DNA of 43,863 nt from assembly GCF_016583565.1 (NCBI RefSeq), contig NZ_NRRF01000045.1:1-43863 (forward strand). The letters are read 5' to 3'. The position numbers and the translations under genes were made by a program. Below are positions 26,782 through 36,204 of this stretch, in pieces. The notes below the pieces were generated by a model that was not told where the DNA came from, made no database searches, and saw nothing but the letters and a program-made list of their open reading frames with translations. Positions within the stretch are counted from its first letter, which is position 1; each line of letters opens with the position of its first letter. The stretch comes from Thiocystis violacea. Its GTDB lineage: Bacteria; Pseudomonadota; Gammaproteobacteria; Chromatiales; Chromatiaceae.

Positions 26782-27160
26782 GCGAATGCAACCTCATCCA
26801 GCGCGCCAGTTCGGCCTCTTGAACCTCAGAGGACGCCACGCCAAGCATGATTTCGACAACCTCGGCCTCTGGGGCTTGCAGCGTCCAGCCGTTGAGATCG
26901 AGAAACACGGCACTTGCCATGAAACCGATGCGCTTATTGCCATCGACATACCCGTGGTTGCGGGTCAGTCCGAAACCATAGGCGGCGGCGAGTGTGGCCA
27001 ACTCCCGAACATCATCGTCCAGCCATTGATGTCGCGGCCGGGCGAGCGCGGAGTCGATCACGCCGTCGTCGCGAATCCCATGCAATCCACCAAAACGCTC
27101 GATCTGCTCGAAGTGCAACGCATCAACCCAGGTTCGTTTCAGCCAGAGCGGCTCCGTCAC
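26771..27160 (-). CDS. doc: Doc-family Fic toxin
   Basis: A 129-residue death-on-curing toxin. The Fic motif HGYVDGNKR (H69-R77) contains the catalytic His and the phosphate-binding GNKR. The N-terminus has HFEQIERFGGLHGIRDDGVIDSALARP, the Doc family hallmark. P1 Doc phosphorylates elongation factor EF-Tu and halts translation; the same reaction is expected here. It is translationally coupled to an AbrB-type antitoxin gene, whose stop overlaps its start by four bases. Its own stop overlaps the start of a duplicated hsdM tail. Confidence 0.92.
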   Translation of the reverse strand: MTEPLWLKRTWVDALHFEQIERFGGLHGIRDDGVIDSALARPRHQWLDDDVRELATLAAAYGFGLTRNHGYVDGNKRIGFMASAVFLDLNGWTLQAPEAEVVEIMLGVASSEVQEAELARWMRLHSHAQ

Positions 27161-27384
27161 TTCGCTAGCTCACGCAAAGCATTCTCATAGCGCGCGCTGA
27201 TTCTCGCGCCCGATTCCATCACCCGAGCCAGATCGGGATCGACGGTCGTCAAGAGGATGCCCTGCTCGGTTTCGACCGCGTAAATTCTGTCCCCATTGCT
27301 CAGGCTCAGACGATCAGTCATGGCCTTGGGAAGCTGTGTCGTCAGTGCTTCACCATCATGGTGCATCGTGAGTTCCACAATCAT
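27157..27384 (-). CDS. AbrB/MazE-type antitoxin paired with Doc
   Basis: A 75-residue protein whose N-terminal half (VELTMHHDGEALTTQLPKAMTDRLSLSNGDRIYAVET) is a swapped-hairpin AbrB/SpoVT DNA-binding domain, with a C-terminal tail (MESGARISARYENALRELAK) like those that bind Doc. That tail places it in the AbrB-type antitoxins that replace Phd in many Doc modules. It should bind Doc and repress the operon. It overlaps both neighbours by four bases. Confidence 0.85.
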   Translation of the reverse strand: MIVELTMHHDGEALTTQLPKAMTDRLSLSNGDRIYAVETEQGILLTTVDPDLARVMESGARISARYENALRELAK

Positions 27385-27623
27385 GTCGGTTTCTCCGAAT
27401 CCGCCAGACCAAGCTCGCGCTCCACGTCATCTAGGGTATGGGTTGATTCTTCGCCGTTACGCACGCGCGCCATGACCGCATCAGCCAGGTAGTAATCCTC
27501 CAGATCATCCAGACCACGCTCGACCAGCTCGCGCAGGTAGAAGGCTTTGCTGCGACCGGTTTTGGCGGCGAGATGATTGAGTCGCTGCTCAGTGGCTGAA
27601 TCGAGTCGAATGGATGTCGGCAT
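27381..27623 (-). CDS. Ribbon-helix-helix antitoxin-like protein
   Basis: An 80-residue RHH protein: MPTSIRLDSATEQRLNHLAAKTGRSKAFYLRELV followed by an acidic tail (LDDVERELGLADSEKPT). Such proteins normally pair with RelE/ParE-type toxins as DNA-binding antitoxins. No RelE/ParE toxin is present here; instead an AbrB-type antitoxin and Doc follow with 4-bp overlaps. It is either an added regulator of the module or a leftover of a previous RelBE-type pair. The ATG at 27623 is chosen because the first strand begins there. It lies 75 bp after hsdM on the same strand. Confidence 0.85.
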   Translation of the reverse strand: MPTSIRLDSATEQRLNHLAAKTGRSKAFYLRELVERGLDDLEDYYLADAVMARVRNGEESTHTLDDVERELGLADSEKPT

Positions 27624-27699
27624 GAGGCAATCCCTCGATGAATACATGTATCAACACTAGCATGGGATCGCCCAGGTTGCAGTGGAGGCATTCCATGAC

Positions 27700-29877
27700 T
27701 CAGTCGATCAGACCGCGCAGCAACCCAGCAATCTCCCCCTCCAGCCGGCTGATGTCCCCCTCGATCTGATCCAACGGACGCGGCGGCTTGTAGACGTAGA
27801 AATGCCGGTTGATCGGGATCTCATAGCCCACCTTGGTCTTGTCATAGTCCACCCAGGCATCGGGCACATGGGGCAGCACCTCGCGCGTCATGTAGGCGTC
27901 GATGGTCTCGCGGAAGGCTGCAACCAAGCGGTCATTGGGCTTGTCCGGGCCAAAGTCCATCGGCAGCGGCAGCGCGGTTCCAGGCGGGAGCGGGATGTTC
28001 TCGGTGTCGCGCAGCTCGCTATCCGGCTCGGGTTGGCCCTTGGCGTCACGGCAGATCTCGGCTTCCGGGTCACGCTCACCGAGGGCGGCGAAGATGGCCT
28101 TCTTGATCGGGGCCGGGAGCTTGAGACCGGCGCGCTTGGCGGCGGCGGTCAGGTCGGTCTCGAACGTGGCGCGATCCAGGTAGCGGCCCTTGCCCTCAAG
28201 GGTTGCGAGCAGTTGGCGGATGGCTTCCTGCTGCTCGCGCCCTGCTTTCTCCTCGCGTTCCACCTGAGCCTTGTCCTTGCGCTTCTTCGAGACGGCCAGG
28301 TTGGCGAAGGCGCTCTGGTCGTCGAGCCAGGCGATGCGCTCGGGGGTGGCCTCGAGGTTCAGCCGCAGCGGGCGCTCGACGGTGATCTTGAGGAAGCCGA
28401 ATTCGCGGTTCTCGAAGATCCGCGAGATGACGCGGGTCTCGGTCTGACCCTCGATCTGGACCTCCGCCGTCTCGCCGTCCGCCTGATTACCGTAGACGCG
28501 GGTCAACTGGGCGATCTGCGCCTCGCTGATCTCGTTGCGCTTGTTGTTGAGGCTCTTCTTCATCTTCTGGAAGAAGCGGGTGCCGTCGATCAGCTGCATC
28601 TTGCCGCGCCGCTCGGGCGGCTTACGGTTCGTCACCAGCCAGACATAGGTGAAGATGCCGGTGTTGTAGAAGAGCTGATCCGGCAGCGCCACGATGGCGT
28701 CGAGCCAGTCGTTCTCGATGATCCAGCGCCGGATGTTGGACGGCCCCGATCCGGCGTCGCCGGAGAACAGCGGCGAGCCGTTGAAGACGATGGCGATCTT
28801 GGAGCCGGGCTGGTCCTCATCCCCCGCAGCAAAGGGGTGCATCTTCGAGATCATGTGCTGAAGGAACAGCAGCGAGCCGTCGTTGATGGCCGGCAGCCCG
28901 GCGCCGAAGCGGCCCGTGAACCCCAGGGTCTTGTGCTCGCGCTCGACCGTGTCTTTCTGGTCCTTCCACTCGACGCCGAAGGGCGGGTTGGCCATGAGGT
29001 AGTGAAAACGCCGGCCCTCGAAGCCGTCTCGGGTCTTGCCGTCGCCGAGGGTGTCGCCGAGGACGATGTTGGCGGTGTCCTCGTCCTTGATGAGCATGTC
29101 CGAGCAGCAGATGGCCCAGGACTCGTCGTTGTACTCCTGGCCGTGGAGTGCGAGCTGCGCGCGCTCGTTCTGGGAGAGGATCAGCTTCTCGGACTCTGAG
29201 AGCATGCCGCCGGTGCCGCAGGCTGGGTCGTAGATGGTGCGGTAGATGCCGGGTTTGTAGACGTCCTGCTCGCCGGTGTAGATGAGGTTCGCCATGAGGC
29301 GGATGACCTCGCGCGGCGTGAAGTGATCGCCCGCCTCCTCGTTGGCCTGTTCGTTGAAGCGCATCACCAGATGCTCGAACAGGTAGCCCATCTGGAGGTT
29401 GTCGATCCTGCCGGGGTGGAGATCGAGTTCGGAAATCGCCTTGACGATGGTGAAGAGGCGGTTGCTGGCGTCCAGCTTCTCGATCTGATCGGCGAACTTG
29501 AAGCGCTCGAAGATGTGCCGCGCGGTCGGCGAGAAGCCGTTGATGTAGGAGACGAGGTTCGGCGCGATGTTCTCGGCGTCGCCAAGCAGGCGGGCGAAGG
29601 TGTAGGGGCTTACGTTGTAGAGCGGGTGCTTGCGGTTCGGGTCGGCGGCCTTGCCGAGTAGACGATCCATGGCCGCCTCGGGCATCTGCTGCGCCTCCAG
29701 CGCGGCATGCTGCTTAAGGACGGCGTCCTTGGTCGGCGCGAGGACGCAGTCGAGCCGCCGCAGAACGACCATTGGAAGCATGACCAGGCGATATTGCGGC
29801 GGTCGGTAAGGTCCCCTGAGCCGGTTCGCGATCTCCCAGATTTTGCCTTTCAGCTCTTCGTGCGCCTGAATGTTCAC
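27700..29877 (-). CDS. hsdM: Type I restriction-modification, M subunit
   Basis: A 725-residue N6-adenine methyltransferase of the type I system. The N-terminal HsdM helical domain is followed by the SAM-binding motif DPACGTGGM (217-225) and the catalytic NPPF (297-300). At the C-terminus a coiled region ends RPLDQIEGDISRLEGEIAGLL. It is longer than many HsdM (about 500), because of an extended C-terminal domain, as seen in one branch of the family. It modifies the site read by HsdS; since hsdS is split, the current site is uncertain. First gene of the R-M operon. Confidence 0.95.
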   Translation of the reverse strand: MNIQAHEELKGKIWEIANRLRGPYRPPQYRLVMLPMVVLRRLDCVLAPTKDAVLKQHAALEAQQMPEAAMDRLLGKAADPNRKHPLYNVSPYTFARLLGDAENIAPNLVSYINGFSPTARHIFERFKFADQIEKLDASNRLFTIVKAISELDLHPGRIDNLQMGYLFEHLVMRFNEQANEEAGDHFTPREVIRLMANLIYTGEQDVYKPGIYRTIYDPACGTGGMLSESEKLILSQNERAQLALHGQEYNDESWAICCSDMLIKDEDTANIVLGDTLGDGKTRDGFEGRRFHYLMANPPFGVEWKDQKDTVEREHKTLGFTGRFGAGLPAINDGSLLFLQHMISKMHPFAAGDEDQPGSKIAIVFNGSPLFSGDAGSGPSNIRRWIIENDWLDAIVALPDQLFYNTGIFTYVWLVTNRKPPERRGKMQLIDGTRFFQKMKKSLNNKRNEISEAQIAQLTRVYGNQADGETAEVQIEGQTETRVISRIFENREFGFLKITVERPLRLNLEATPERIAWLDDQSAFANLAVSKKRKDKAQVEREEKAGREQQEAIRQLLATLEGKGRYLDRATFETDLTAAAKRAGLKLPAPIKKAIFAALGERDPEAEICRDAKGQPEPDSELRDTENIPLPPGTALPLPMDFGPDKPNDRLVAAFRETIDAYMTREVLPHVPDAWVDYDKTKVGYEIPINRHFYVYKPPRPLDQIEGDISRLEGEIAGLLRGLID

Positions 29878-30358
29878 GGATGGTCGTCTCTTCCTGTGGT
29901 CGTCGGCTCTCTTCGCCGCACGGCTAAGTTGGTTGCTTGCTCACCCACGGGTCTAGGATAAAGGCTGCGGCGGCAGCGCCTCGGAGGGTGCGGTCCGAAT
30001 TGGGAGAGCTTAAGCCATTCGCGCCCAGGGCTTCGGCATCGATCATCCTCGGCCCTTCGCGCCCTGAGGCGATTTCCGGAAATGACCTTAGCCAAATAGA
30101 CCCGGATCGGTAGGGTGGGCAAAGTCCGCGCTCTGGGCTCGCGCCCAACCTCGACGCCAGACGGACGTGCCCATCTTGCAAGCCGCCGAGCTGGGATGAT
30201 GGGCACGCCCCTGGACCCTCGGCACTCCGAAAGCAGCGCATCGCCAGGGCTTTGCCCATCCTACGGAACCGCGGGTCTGTTGTTTCCCGGAAATCGCCTG
30301 AGTCCTCTGACGTCAACCTGACCGAGAAGACTTGGGGTCGCGCGCATGATGCGGTCCC
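29878..30358. other. Intergenic region upstream of hsdM containing repeat copy 1
   Basis: No gene is supported in these 481 bases. Bases 30064-30302 are a repeat element (separate entry). The ~185 bases between it and hsdM probably hold the R-M operon promoter; I could not recognise specific boxes. Confidence 0.5.
30064..30302 (-). repeat. ~239-bp repeat with terminal inverted repeats, copy 1
   Basis: The element begins CTGAGGCGATTTCCGGAAAT at 30064 and, on the opposite strand from 30302, begins CTCAGGCGATTTCCGGGAAA, so it has ~20-bp inverted ends. Internally it aligns along most of its length with 30939-31163 in the opposite orientation, sharing stretches such as TTGCAAGATGGGCAC and GGCGTGCCCATCATCC. 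It has no coding capacity. It resembles a MITE or similar dispersed element. It lies 57 bp beyond the stop codon of the CheW-like gene. Confidence 0.75.
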
Positions 30359-30901
30359 TCAGGCGGAAGGCTGGCCGCCATCCAGCATGCTCGCGCGTTG
30401 CGCGAGGGTGGCGAAGAGCGCGTCGAGATCGATCCGGGCGAAGACGGTGCCGTCGAGCGAGATGCCGGTGACCTCCAGCTCGGGCAGGTTGGGGATGGGG
30501 AAGAGCGGCTGGAAGGTTGCGTCGGCCGGGATTCGACAGGAGCGGATCTCGTCGATGCGCAGGCCGGCGCGGGCGTCGCGCCGCCCGACCATGAGGAAGT
30601 AGCCGCCGAGCTGGCGCGTGGGCTCCGCCATCAGCGCGCGGATGTCGTAGATCGGGATCAACTCGCCCCGATGATTCGCCAGTCCCAGGCACCAGGTCGC
30701 GGTAAAGGGCAGGCGTGCGCAGTGCAGCGGTGGTGAAACCTCGGTTGGGAGATCCGTCGGCGTCAGGAACCACCAGTCGCCGATGCGAAAGGCATGGGCG
30801 AAATCGCCGTCCTCCTGCTCGGGCTCCAGCTCTCCCAGGGCTAGGCGCGTTTCTAGTGCGGCACTGGCCGTGGCTTCTGTCTTGCGTGCGTCCTTGTTCA
30901 T
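30359..30901 (-). CDS. CheW/PilI-like scaffold protein
   Basis: A 180-residue CheW-domain protein. DWWFLTPTDLPTEVSPPLHCARLPFTATWCLGLANHRGELIPIYDI is the standard CheW first half, followed by GGYFLMVGRRDARAGLRIDEI. The ~35 N-terminal residues are a non-conserved acidic leader. It should bridge chemoreceptor tips and CheA. PilI is the CheW of Pil-Chp systems, and no CheW lies in the chemosensory operon at 5.8-12.5 kb, so this may be its missing partner 18 kb away. It is flanked on both sides by inverted copies of a ~230-bp repeat, which suggests relocation. The closeness of the large PAS kinase may be coincidental. Confidence 0.85.
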   Translation of the reverse strand: MNKDARKTEATASAALETRLALGELEPEQEDGDFAHAFRIGDWWFLTPTDLPTEVSPPLHCARLPFTATWCLGLANHRGELIPIYDIRALMAEPTRQLGGYFLMVGRRDARAGLRIDEIRSCRIPADATFQPLFPIPNLPELEVTGISLDGTVFARIDLDALFATLAQRASMLDGGQPSA

Positions 30902-30938
30902 ATGTGTGCGCCCCCGGCCTGGCTTGGCCGTGCCTGAA

Positions 30939-31163
30939 GGTGATGTCCGGGAAACACCAGGCTGTCAGTCCTGGTCGCGTCGGATGGGCAACGCCCGTGC
31001 GATGCGCTTCGTGGGGCGGCGGGCGTGCCCATCATCCAAGCTCCGTGCCTTGCAAGATGGGCACATCCGTCCGGCGTCGAGGTTGCACTCGGGGCCAGAG
31101 CGCGGACGTTGCCCATCCAGCCGATCCGCGTCTTCTCGGGTAAGGTCGTTTCCGGCATTCACC
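30939..31163 (+). repeat. ~225-bp repeat with terminal inverted repeats, copy 2
   Basis: This segment aligns with the reverse complement of 30064-30302. Its ends are GGTGATGTCCGGGAAAC (30939) and, on the other strand, GGTGAATGCCGGAAACG (31163), again imperfect inverted ends. The inner segment TTGCAAGATGGGCAC is identical to copy 1. It starts 38 bp upstream of the CheW-like gene start, so the gene's promoter must lie within it or in the short gap. Confidence 0.75.
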
Positions 31164-31662
31164 GTGCATTGGGCGAGCCTCAAGGCGGTGGTCGGCCAGC
31201 AACGTCCTCGGGCGAGCAAGCCGCCCGATGGGCGACTAAGATGACGCCCTGCGGTCTGGGGTTCAACCGGACCCCTGTGACCGGCTTCGCAGATCGCGTA
31301 TCTCGGCGGCGGCTTTTTTCTGTCTTGATGAACAGCGCCTTCGGTGAAGGTCGTATTCGGTATCCGACGTTCGCTCGATCGCTTCCGGACGAGCGGTTTC
31401 GCTCGTCCGCGCCGCGCCCTCATCGGCGCCTTGGACCGGGCGAGAACCAGAGCACGACAATCGACGACTTCACCCTGGGATACTGTTACAGATAGCATTG
31501 GTCGTGGTGCCACGTCTCGCCTCATGCGTCTGGCATGGGCTGCGTCCATGGTTCGACTGCCAACGGCAGCGGTTTTCGCCATTGGCGCTTGGCGCGAGAG
31601 AGATGTGCAATCGTCGGTGTCGAGGTAGAGCGGGCGTTCAGGTCTGGCGTCGAGGCGTCTAA
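31164..31662. other. Intergenic region upstream of PAS hybrid kinase
   Basis: About 500 bases with no recognisable gene. A T-run (31314-31319) follows a GC-rich patch and might be a weak terminator. The region presumably contains the promoter of the kinase at 31663. I see no convincing motif. Confidence 0.45.
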
Positions 31663-34600
31663 ATGAAAGAACGACAACCAGTCCCTGTCGAGTCGAGCAA
31701 CCAGCGGGTGGGGCACGCCGATCCGCGCGCACTCCCCGGCGGCTCGTGCGTTGCGGGGGCGGGAGAGCCGCTGGCGCAGTGGGAGCGCGCGCTCTTCGTC
31801 GGCGGGCCGGTCGGGGTGCTGGTCTGGGCGGACGCGCCCGAATGGCCGATCGAATACGTCTCTCCCAACATCGCGTCCATCCTCGGGCGCGGCGCGGAAC
31901 AGCTGCGAAGCCCCGATTTTCGCTACTCCGCGGTCATCCATCCGGACGACCGCGCGCGGGTCGCGGAGGAGGTCGCCCGCTATCGCAGCGAGGGACGCGC
32001 CTCCTGGGAGCAGCGCTATCGCATCCTGACCGCGGATGGCGGCACACGCTGGCTCCATGGCTTCACCCGCGTGGACCTGGACGCCGCCGGCGATGTCGAG
32101 CGGATGCGCGGCTATGTCGTCGATGAAACCGAGCGCCCGCGCCCTGAGCAGGATGTGCGAGCCGTCAGCGCCGCCATCGGCGATGCCCTGTGGGTGGTTG
32201 CCACTGACGCCACCCTTGAGCACGCCAACCCGGCCGCCTTGGCGCTCACCGGGCATGACCTCGCGGCCTTGGGCGAGATGTCCTTCTCCGATCTGATCGC
32301 GTCGCGCGAGCGCGAGCGTCTGCCGGCATTGATGACCCAGCTGGAGAGGCAAGGCCGCCTGCGCGTGGCGCTCTGGATGCGTCGCCCGGACGCGACCGAG
32401 CGGCTCGTCGACCTCATGCTCCAACGCCTCGACGACGGGCGCTCTCTCGCCGTCGGGCGCGATGAGACGGAGCGCCAGGCGAATGAAACCCAACTCAGGG
32501 GCGAGCTGGGTCTCCTGCATACCCTGATCCGTACCATCCCGGACCTCATCTGGCTGAAGGATCCGCATGGCGTCTACCTGGCGTGCAATCAGCGCTTCGA
32601 GCGCTTCCTCGGAGCCTCCGAGTCGAAGATCGTCGGCGGCACCGACCGCGATTTCGTGTCCGACGAGCTGGCCGAGTTCTTCCGGCGTCATGACCTCAAG
32701 GCACTCAATGCCGGTCAGCCGACCATCAACGAGGAGATCGTCACCTTCGCGGACGACGGTCACCAGGAACTGCTGGAGACCATCAAGACGCCTGTCTGCG
32801 ATGCCGATGGTCGGCTGATCGGCGTGCTGGGGATCTCGCGCGACATCACCCAGGCTCGCGGCATGCAGGAGGCGCTGCGCGAGCGCGAAGAACTCTACAG
32901 CGCCATCGTCAACCAGGCCGCCGACGCCATCGTGCTGGTCGACGCCGAGACCCTGCGCTTCGTCGAGTTCAATGACGCCGCCTGTCAGTCGCTCGGCTAT
33001 ACGCGCGAGGAGTTTGCGCGGCTGCGGATAGTGGACATCCAGGGGGACGTGCCGGAAGAGGAGGTGCAAGCACGCATCGAGCTGATCAACCGCACGGGCC
33101 GCGGTGATTTCGAGCACATCCACCGCCACAAGGACGGCAGTCCGCGGCATGTGTCGGTCACCAATCGACTGCTCGAGATTCGCAACGGACGCTATTGGGC
33201 CGCCATCTGGCGCGACGTGACGGATGCCAGACGTGCCGAGCACGCCTTGCGCGAGGAGTCCGAGCGCCGCCGCGTCCTCTTCGAGCGCTCGCGCGATGCC
33301 ATTGCCATCCTGGAGACGAGCGGGCGGCTGGTGGAGTGGAACGCGCGCTTCCGCGAGATGCTTGGCTACCGCGACGAGGAGCTGGCCAACCTCCACGTTT
33401 GGGACTGGGACATCGACTGGAGCCGCGCCGAGCTCGAGGCCATGTTTTCGCGGATCACCGCGCAGGGCTTGACCAAGGAGACGCGCCATCGGCGCAAGCA
33501 CGGTGGTGAGTATGACGTCGAGGTCAGCGCCTCTCGGGTCGAATGGGGCGGGATCAGCTACGTCTATGCCCTGCACCGCGATACGACCGATCGCAAGCGG
33601 GTGGAGGCCGCACTCAGACGCAGCGAAGAGAATCTGAATCGGGCGCAGTCCGTGTCCCAGACGGGGAGCTGGTGTCTGGATATCCCCAGTGGTCGGCTGG
33701 ACTGGTCGGACGAGAGCTATCGGCTATTCGGACTCCCGCCCGGCGTGCCGGTGGACCTGGATATCTTTATCCGCTGCGTGCATCCGAACGACCGCGAAGC
33801 GGTCGGCGGCGCTTGGGCGCGGGCTGTCGAGGGCGCTGCCTACGACATCGAGCACCGGGTGCTGCTCGGTGATCAGGGGGGACTCGGCGACCAGGCGGTG
33901 CGCTGGGTTCGCGAACGCGCCGAGATTCTGCGCGACCTCCAGGGTCTGGCCCTGAGCGCGCTCGGCACCGTGCAGGACGTCACCGAGCGGCGGCGCGGCG
34001 AGGCGGCCCTGCGCGAGAGCGAGGCGCGCTACCGCGATTTGCTGCAGGGGATCCCCGTGGGGGTGCTGGTCTACGGGCCGGACGGACGCTCGGTCGATGT
34101 CAATGCGACCGCCGCGACCCTCCTCGGGCTGGGCAGCGAGGCGATCGATGCGCTGGACGCCGAGGTGCCCTGCGCCCTGTATGTCGATGAGAGGCTGCAA
34201 CCGCTCTCGCCGGAGCACCGTCCAGTCAAGCGGGTGATGGCGACCCACGCGCCCGTGCGCAACCAGCTGATCGGGATTCGGCTCGCCTCGGACGCTACCC
34301 TGCGCTGGGTCCTGGTCAATGCAGACCCGGTGCTCTTGGGCGGTGAGCTGAAGCAGATTCGGCTCGTCCTCGTCGACGTCACCGACAAGAAGCTGGCCGA
34401 GGACGAGTTGTCCCACTATCGCGCGCACCTGGAGGAGCTGGTGCGCACGCGGACCTCCGAGCTGGAGCAGGCCAAGTTCGCCGCCGAGGCCGCCAATCTG
34501 GCCAAGAGCACCTTCCTGGCCAACATGAGCCATGAGATCCGCACGCCGCTCAACGCCATCATCGGCATGACCCACCTCATCAAGGCGAGCGCCAAGGACC

Positions 34601-36039
34601 GCGAGCAGACGCAGCGCCTCGGCAAGGTCACGGATGCGGCCTATCACCTGCTGCGGGTGATCAACGACATCCTGGACCTCTCGCGGATCGAGGCCGGCAA
34701 GCTGCAACTCGACCCGGTCGACTTCGAGCTTCAGCACCACTTCACCAAGCTCAACATGCTGGTCGCGGACGAGGCGCAGCGCAAGGAACTCGCGCTCAGT
34801 CTCATTATCGACCCCGAGGTTCCGGCGCGACTCCATGGGGATCCGCTGCGGCTCGATCAGATCCTCCTGAATCTGGTCGGTAACGCGCTCAAGTTCAGCG
34901 ATGAGGGGACCATCCGGGTGCATGCGTCTCTGAGCGAGCGCTCCGGGGCGGATCTCAAGATGCGTTTCGAGGTCAGCGACCAGGGCATCGGGATCCCCGT
35001 GGAGCGGCAAGCTCAGCTGTTCCTGGCCTTCGAGCAGGCGGATAGCTCGAGCACGCGCAAGTTTGGCGGATCTGGGCTGGGCTTGGCGATCTGTAAGCAT
35101 CTCGTCGAGCTGATGGGCGGTGAGATTGGTGTCGCGAGCACCCCGGACGCGGGCAGCACCTTCTGGTTCACGGTGCCTTTCACGGCGGTCGAAACCGACC
35201 AGGAGACGGCGTCCGAGGGACACTTCGACGACGCCCTGACGCGCCTGGCCCCTTACCGTGGCGCGCGGATCCTGGTTGTCGAGGACAACGAGATCAACAG
35301 CGAGGTGCTGAAGATTCTGCTGGAAGAGGCCGGGCTCCAGGCCGACATCGCCGAGAACGGCGTGGTCGCGGTGGCGATGGCCTCCAATCGGCGCTACGCC
35401 GCCATCCTCATGGATATGCAGATGCCCGAGATGGACGGACCCGAGGCGACGCGGCGCATTCGCCAGCGACCGGACTACGGGCGGGTGCCCATCCTGGCGG
35501 TGACGGCCAATGCCTTCCAGGACGACCGCGACGCCTGTCTCGAGGCGGGCATGAACGACCATATCGCCAAGCCGGTGGACCCCCGCGGTCTCTATCGCGT
35601 CCTGGCGCGGTGGCTGGAGGCCACGGCGCCCGGCGACACCCGCGAGGAGCAGCCCGCGACCGGCATCGATGCCGACGCCCTGGACGCGGTTGCTGGGCTG
35701 GATACCGGCATGGGTCTGCGCAACGTCGGAGGAAACGAGCCGCTCTACCGGCGCCTACTGGAGAAGTTCGTCAAGACCCACGCCGACGACATGCGGCGGC
35801 TAGGCGCGGCGCTTTCCGACGGCGATCGGGATCAGGCCAGGCGCATCGCCCATACCCTGAAGGGGACGGCGGCGACGCTCGGCGTTCTCGATGTGCGGGC
35901 CCAGGCGCAGGCTCTCGAGGCGGCCATCCACGAGGGTCGCGCCGAGCCAGACGTCGAGCACCAGCGTCTACAGGTGGCCGGCAGCCTTGAGCGCTTCGTT
36001 GCCGCCATTGAGCGCTGCCGCGCGGATCAACCGATATAG
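31663..36039 (+). CDS. Soluble hybrid histidine kinase with about seven PAS domains
   Basis: A 1458-residue cytosolic kinase with no transmembrane segment. About seven PAS/PAC units fill residues 40-910, each ending in a typical DITxxRxxE-like linker ([82 protein letters not shown]). A coiled coil leads to HisKA (H957 in [14 protein letters not shown]), HATPase ([27 protein letters not shown]), a receiver with D1251 in [12 protein letters not shown], and a C-terminal Hpt with H1397 in [10 protein letters not shown]. This is a BarA/ArcB-type phosphorelay; its cognate response regulator is not in the window. PAS ligands (heme, flavin, other) cannot be read from sequence. The C-terminal Hpt could relay phosphate outward. 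Confidence 0.93.
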   Translation: MKERQPVPVESSNQRVGHADPRALPGGSCVAGAGEPLAQWERALFVGGPVGVLVWADAPEWPIEYVSPNIASILGRGAEQLRSPDFRYSAVIHPDDRARVAEEVARYRSEGRASWEQRYRILTADGGTRWLHGFTRVDLDAAGDVERMRGYVVDETERPRPEQDVRAVSAAIGDALWVVATDATLEHANPAALALTGHDLAALGEMSFSDLIASRERERLPALMTQLERQGRLRVALWMRRPDATERLVDLMLQRLDDGRSLAVGRDETERQANETQLRGELGLLHTLIRTIPDLIWLKDPHGVYLACNQRFERFLGASESKIVGGTDRDFVSDELAEFFRRHDLKALNAGQPTINEEIVTFADDGHQELLETIKTPVCDADGRLIGVLGISRDITQARGMQEALREREELYSAIVNQAADAIVLVDAETLRFVEFNDAACQSLGYTREEFARLRIVDIQGDVPEEEVQARIELINRTGRGDFEHIHRHKDGSPRHVSVTNRLLEIRNGRYWAAIWRDVTDARRAEHALREESERRRVLFERSRDAIAILETSGRLVEWNARFREMLGYRDEELANLHVWDWDIDWSRAELEAMFSRITAQGLTKETRHRRKHGGEYDVEVSASRVEWGGISYVYALHRDTTDRKRVEAALRRSEENLNRAQSVSQTGSWCLDIPSGRLDWSDESYRLFGLPPGVPVDLDIFIRCVHPNDREAVGGAWARAVEGAAYDIEHRVLLGDQGGLGDQAVRWVRERAEILRDLQGLALSALGTVQDVTERRRGEAALRESEARYRDLLQGIPVGVLVYGPDGRSVDVNATAATLLGLGSEAIDALDAEVPCALYVDERLQPLSPEHRPVKRVMATHAPVRNQLIGIRLASDATLRWVLVNADPVLLGGELKQIRLVLVDVTDKKLAEDELSHYRAHLEELVRTRTSELEQAKFAAEAANLAKSTFLANMSHEIRTPLNAIIGMTHLIKASAKDREQTQRLGKVTDAAYHLLRVINDILDLSRIEAGKLQLDPVDFELQHHFTKLNMLVADEAQRKELALSLIIDPEVPARLHGDPLRLDQILLNLVGNALKFSDEGTIRVHASLSERSGADLKMRFEVSDQGIGIPVERQAQLFLAFEQADSSSTRKFGGSGLGLAICKHLVELMGGEIGVASTPDAGSTFWFTVPFTAVETDQETASEGHFDDALTRLAPYRGARILVVEDNEINSEVLKILLEEAGLQADIAENGVVAVAMASNRRYAAILMDMQMPEMDGPEATRRIRQRPDYGRVPILAVTANAFQDDRDACLEAGMNDHIAKPVDPRGLYRVLARWLEATAPGDTREEQPATGIDADALDAVAGLDTGMGLRNVGGNEPLYRRLLEKFVKTHADDMRRLGAALSDGDRDQARRIAHTLKGTAATLGVLDVRAQAQALEAAIHEGRAEPDVEHQRLQVAGSLERFVAAIERCRADQPI

Positions 36040-36081
36040 CCTGCTGGGCAGGCACGGCGCGTCGGGCAAGAAGGACGTCGC

Positions 36082-36118
36082 TCGGAACCCGTAAGCCGGG
36101 GCAAGGGCGACGGTTCCG
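36082..36118. terminator. Stem-loop between convergent kinase and aldehyde dehydrogenase
   Basis: CGGAACC (from 36082) pairs with GGTTCCG (to 36118) and the stem extends with CGT/ACG past a bulge, in the 165-bp gap between convergent stops. It is a plausible bidirectional terminator without a T-run. Confidence 0.4.
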
Positions 36119-36204
36119 GGGTGTGTCCGTCTCGCCCAATCCGCCTCAAGCGCACTGCATCCATCCCTGTCTCCTGGCATCGCTGCTCAAGCAACCCTGC
36201 CCGC

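Noticed and set aside
27682..29199. 505-residue plus-strand frame antisense to hsdM
   Set aside because: Shadow of hsdM; low-complexity Leu/Val/Gly/Asp composition with no family.
31164..31662. Short open frames upstream of the PAS kinase on both strands
   Set aside because: None has a ribosome site or a recognisable protein; codon use is inconsistent.
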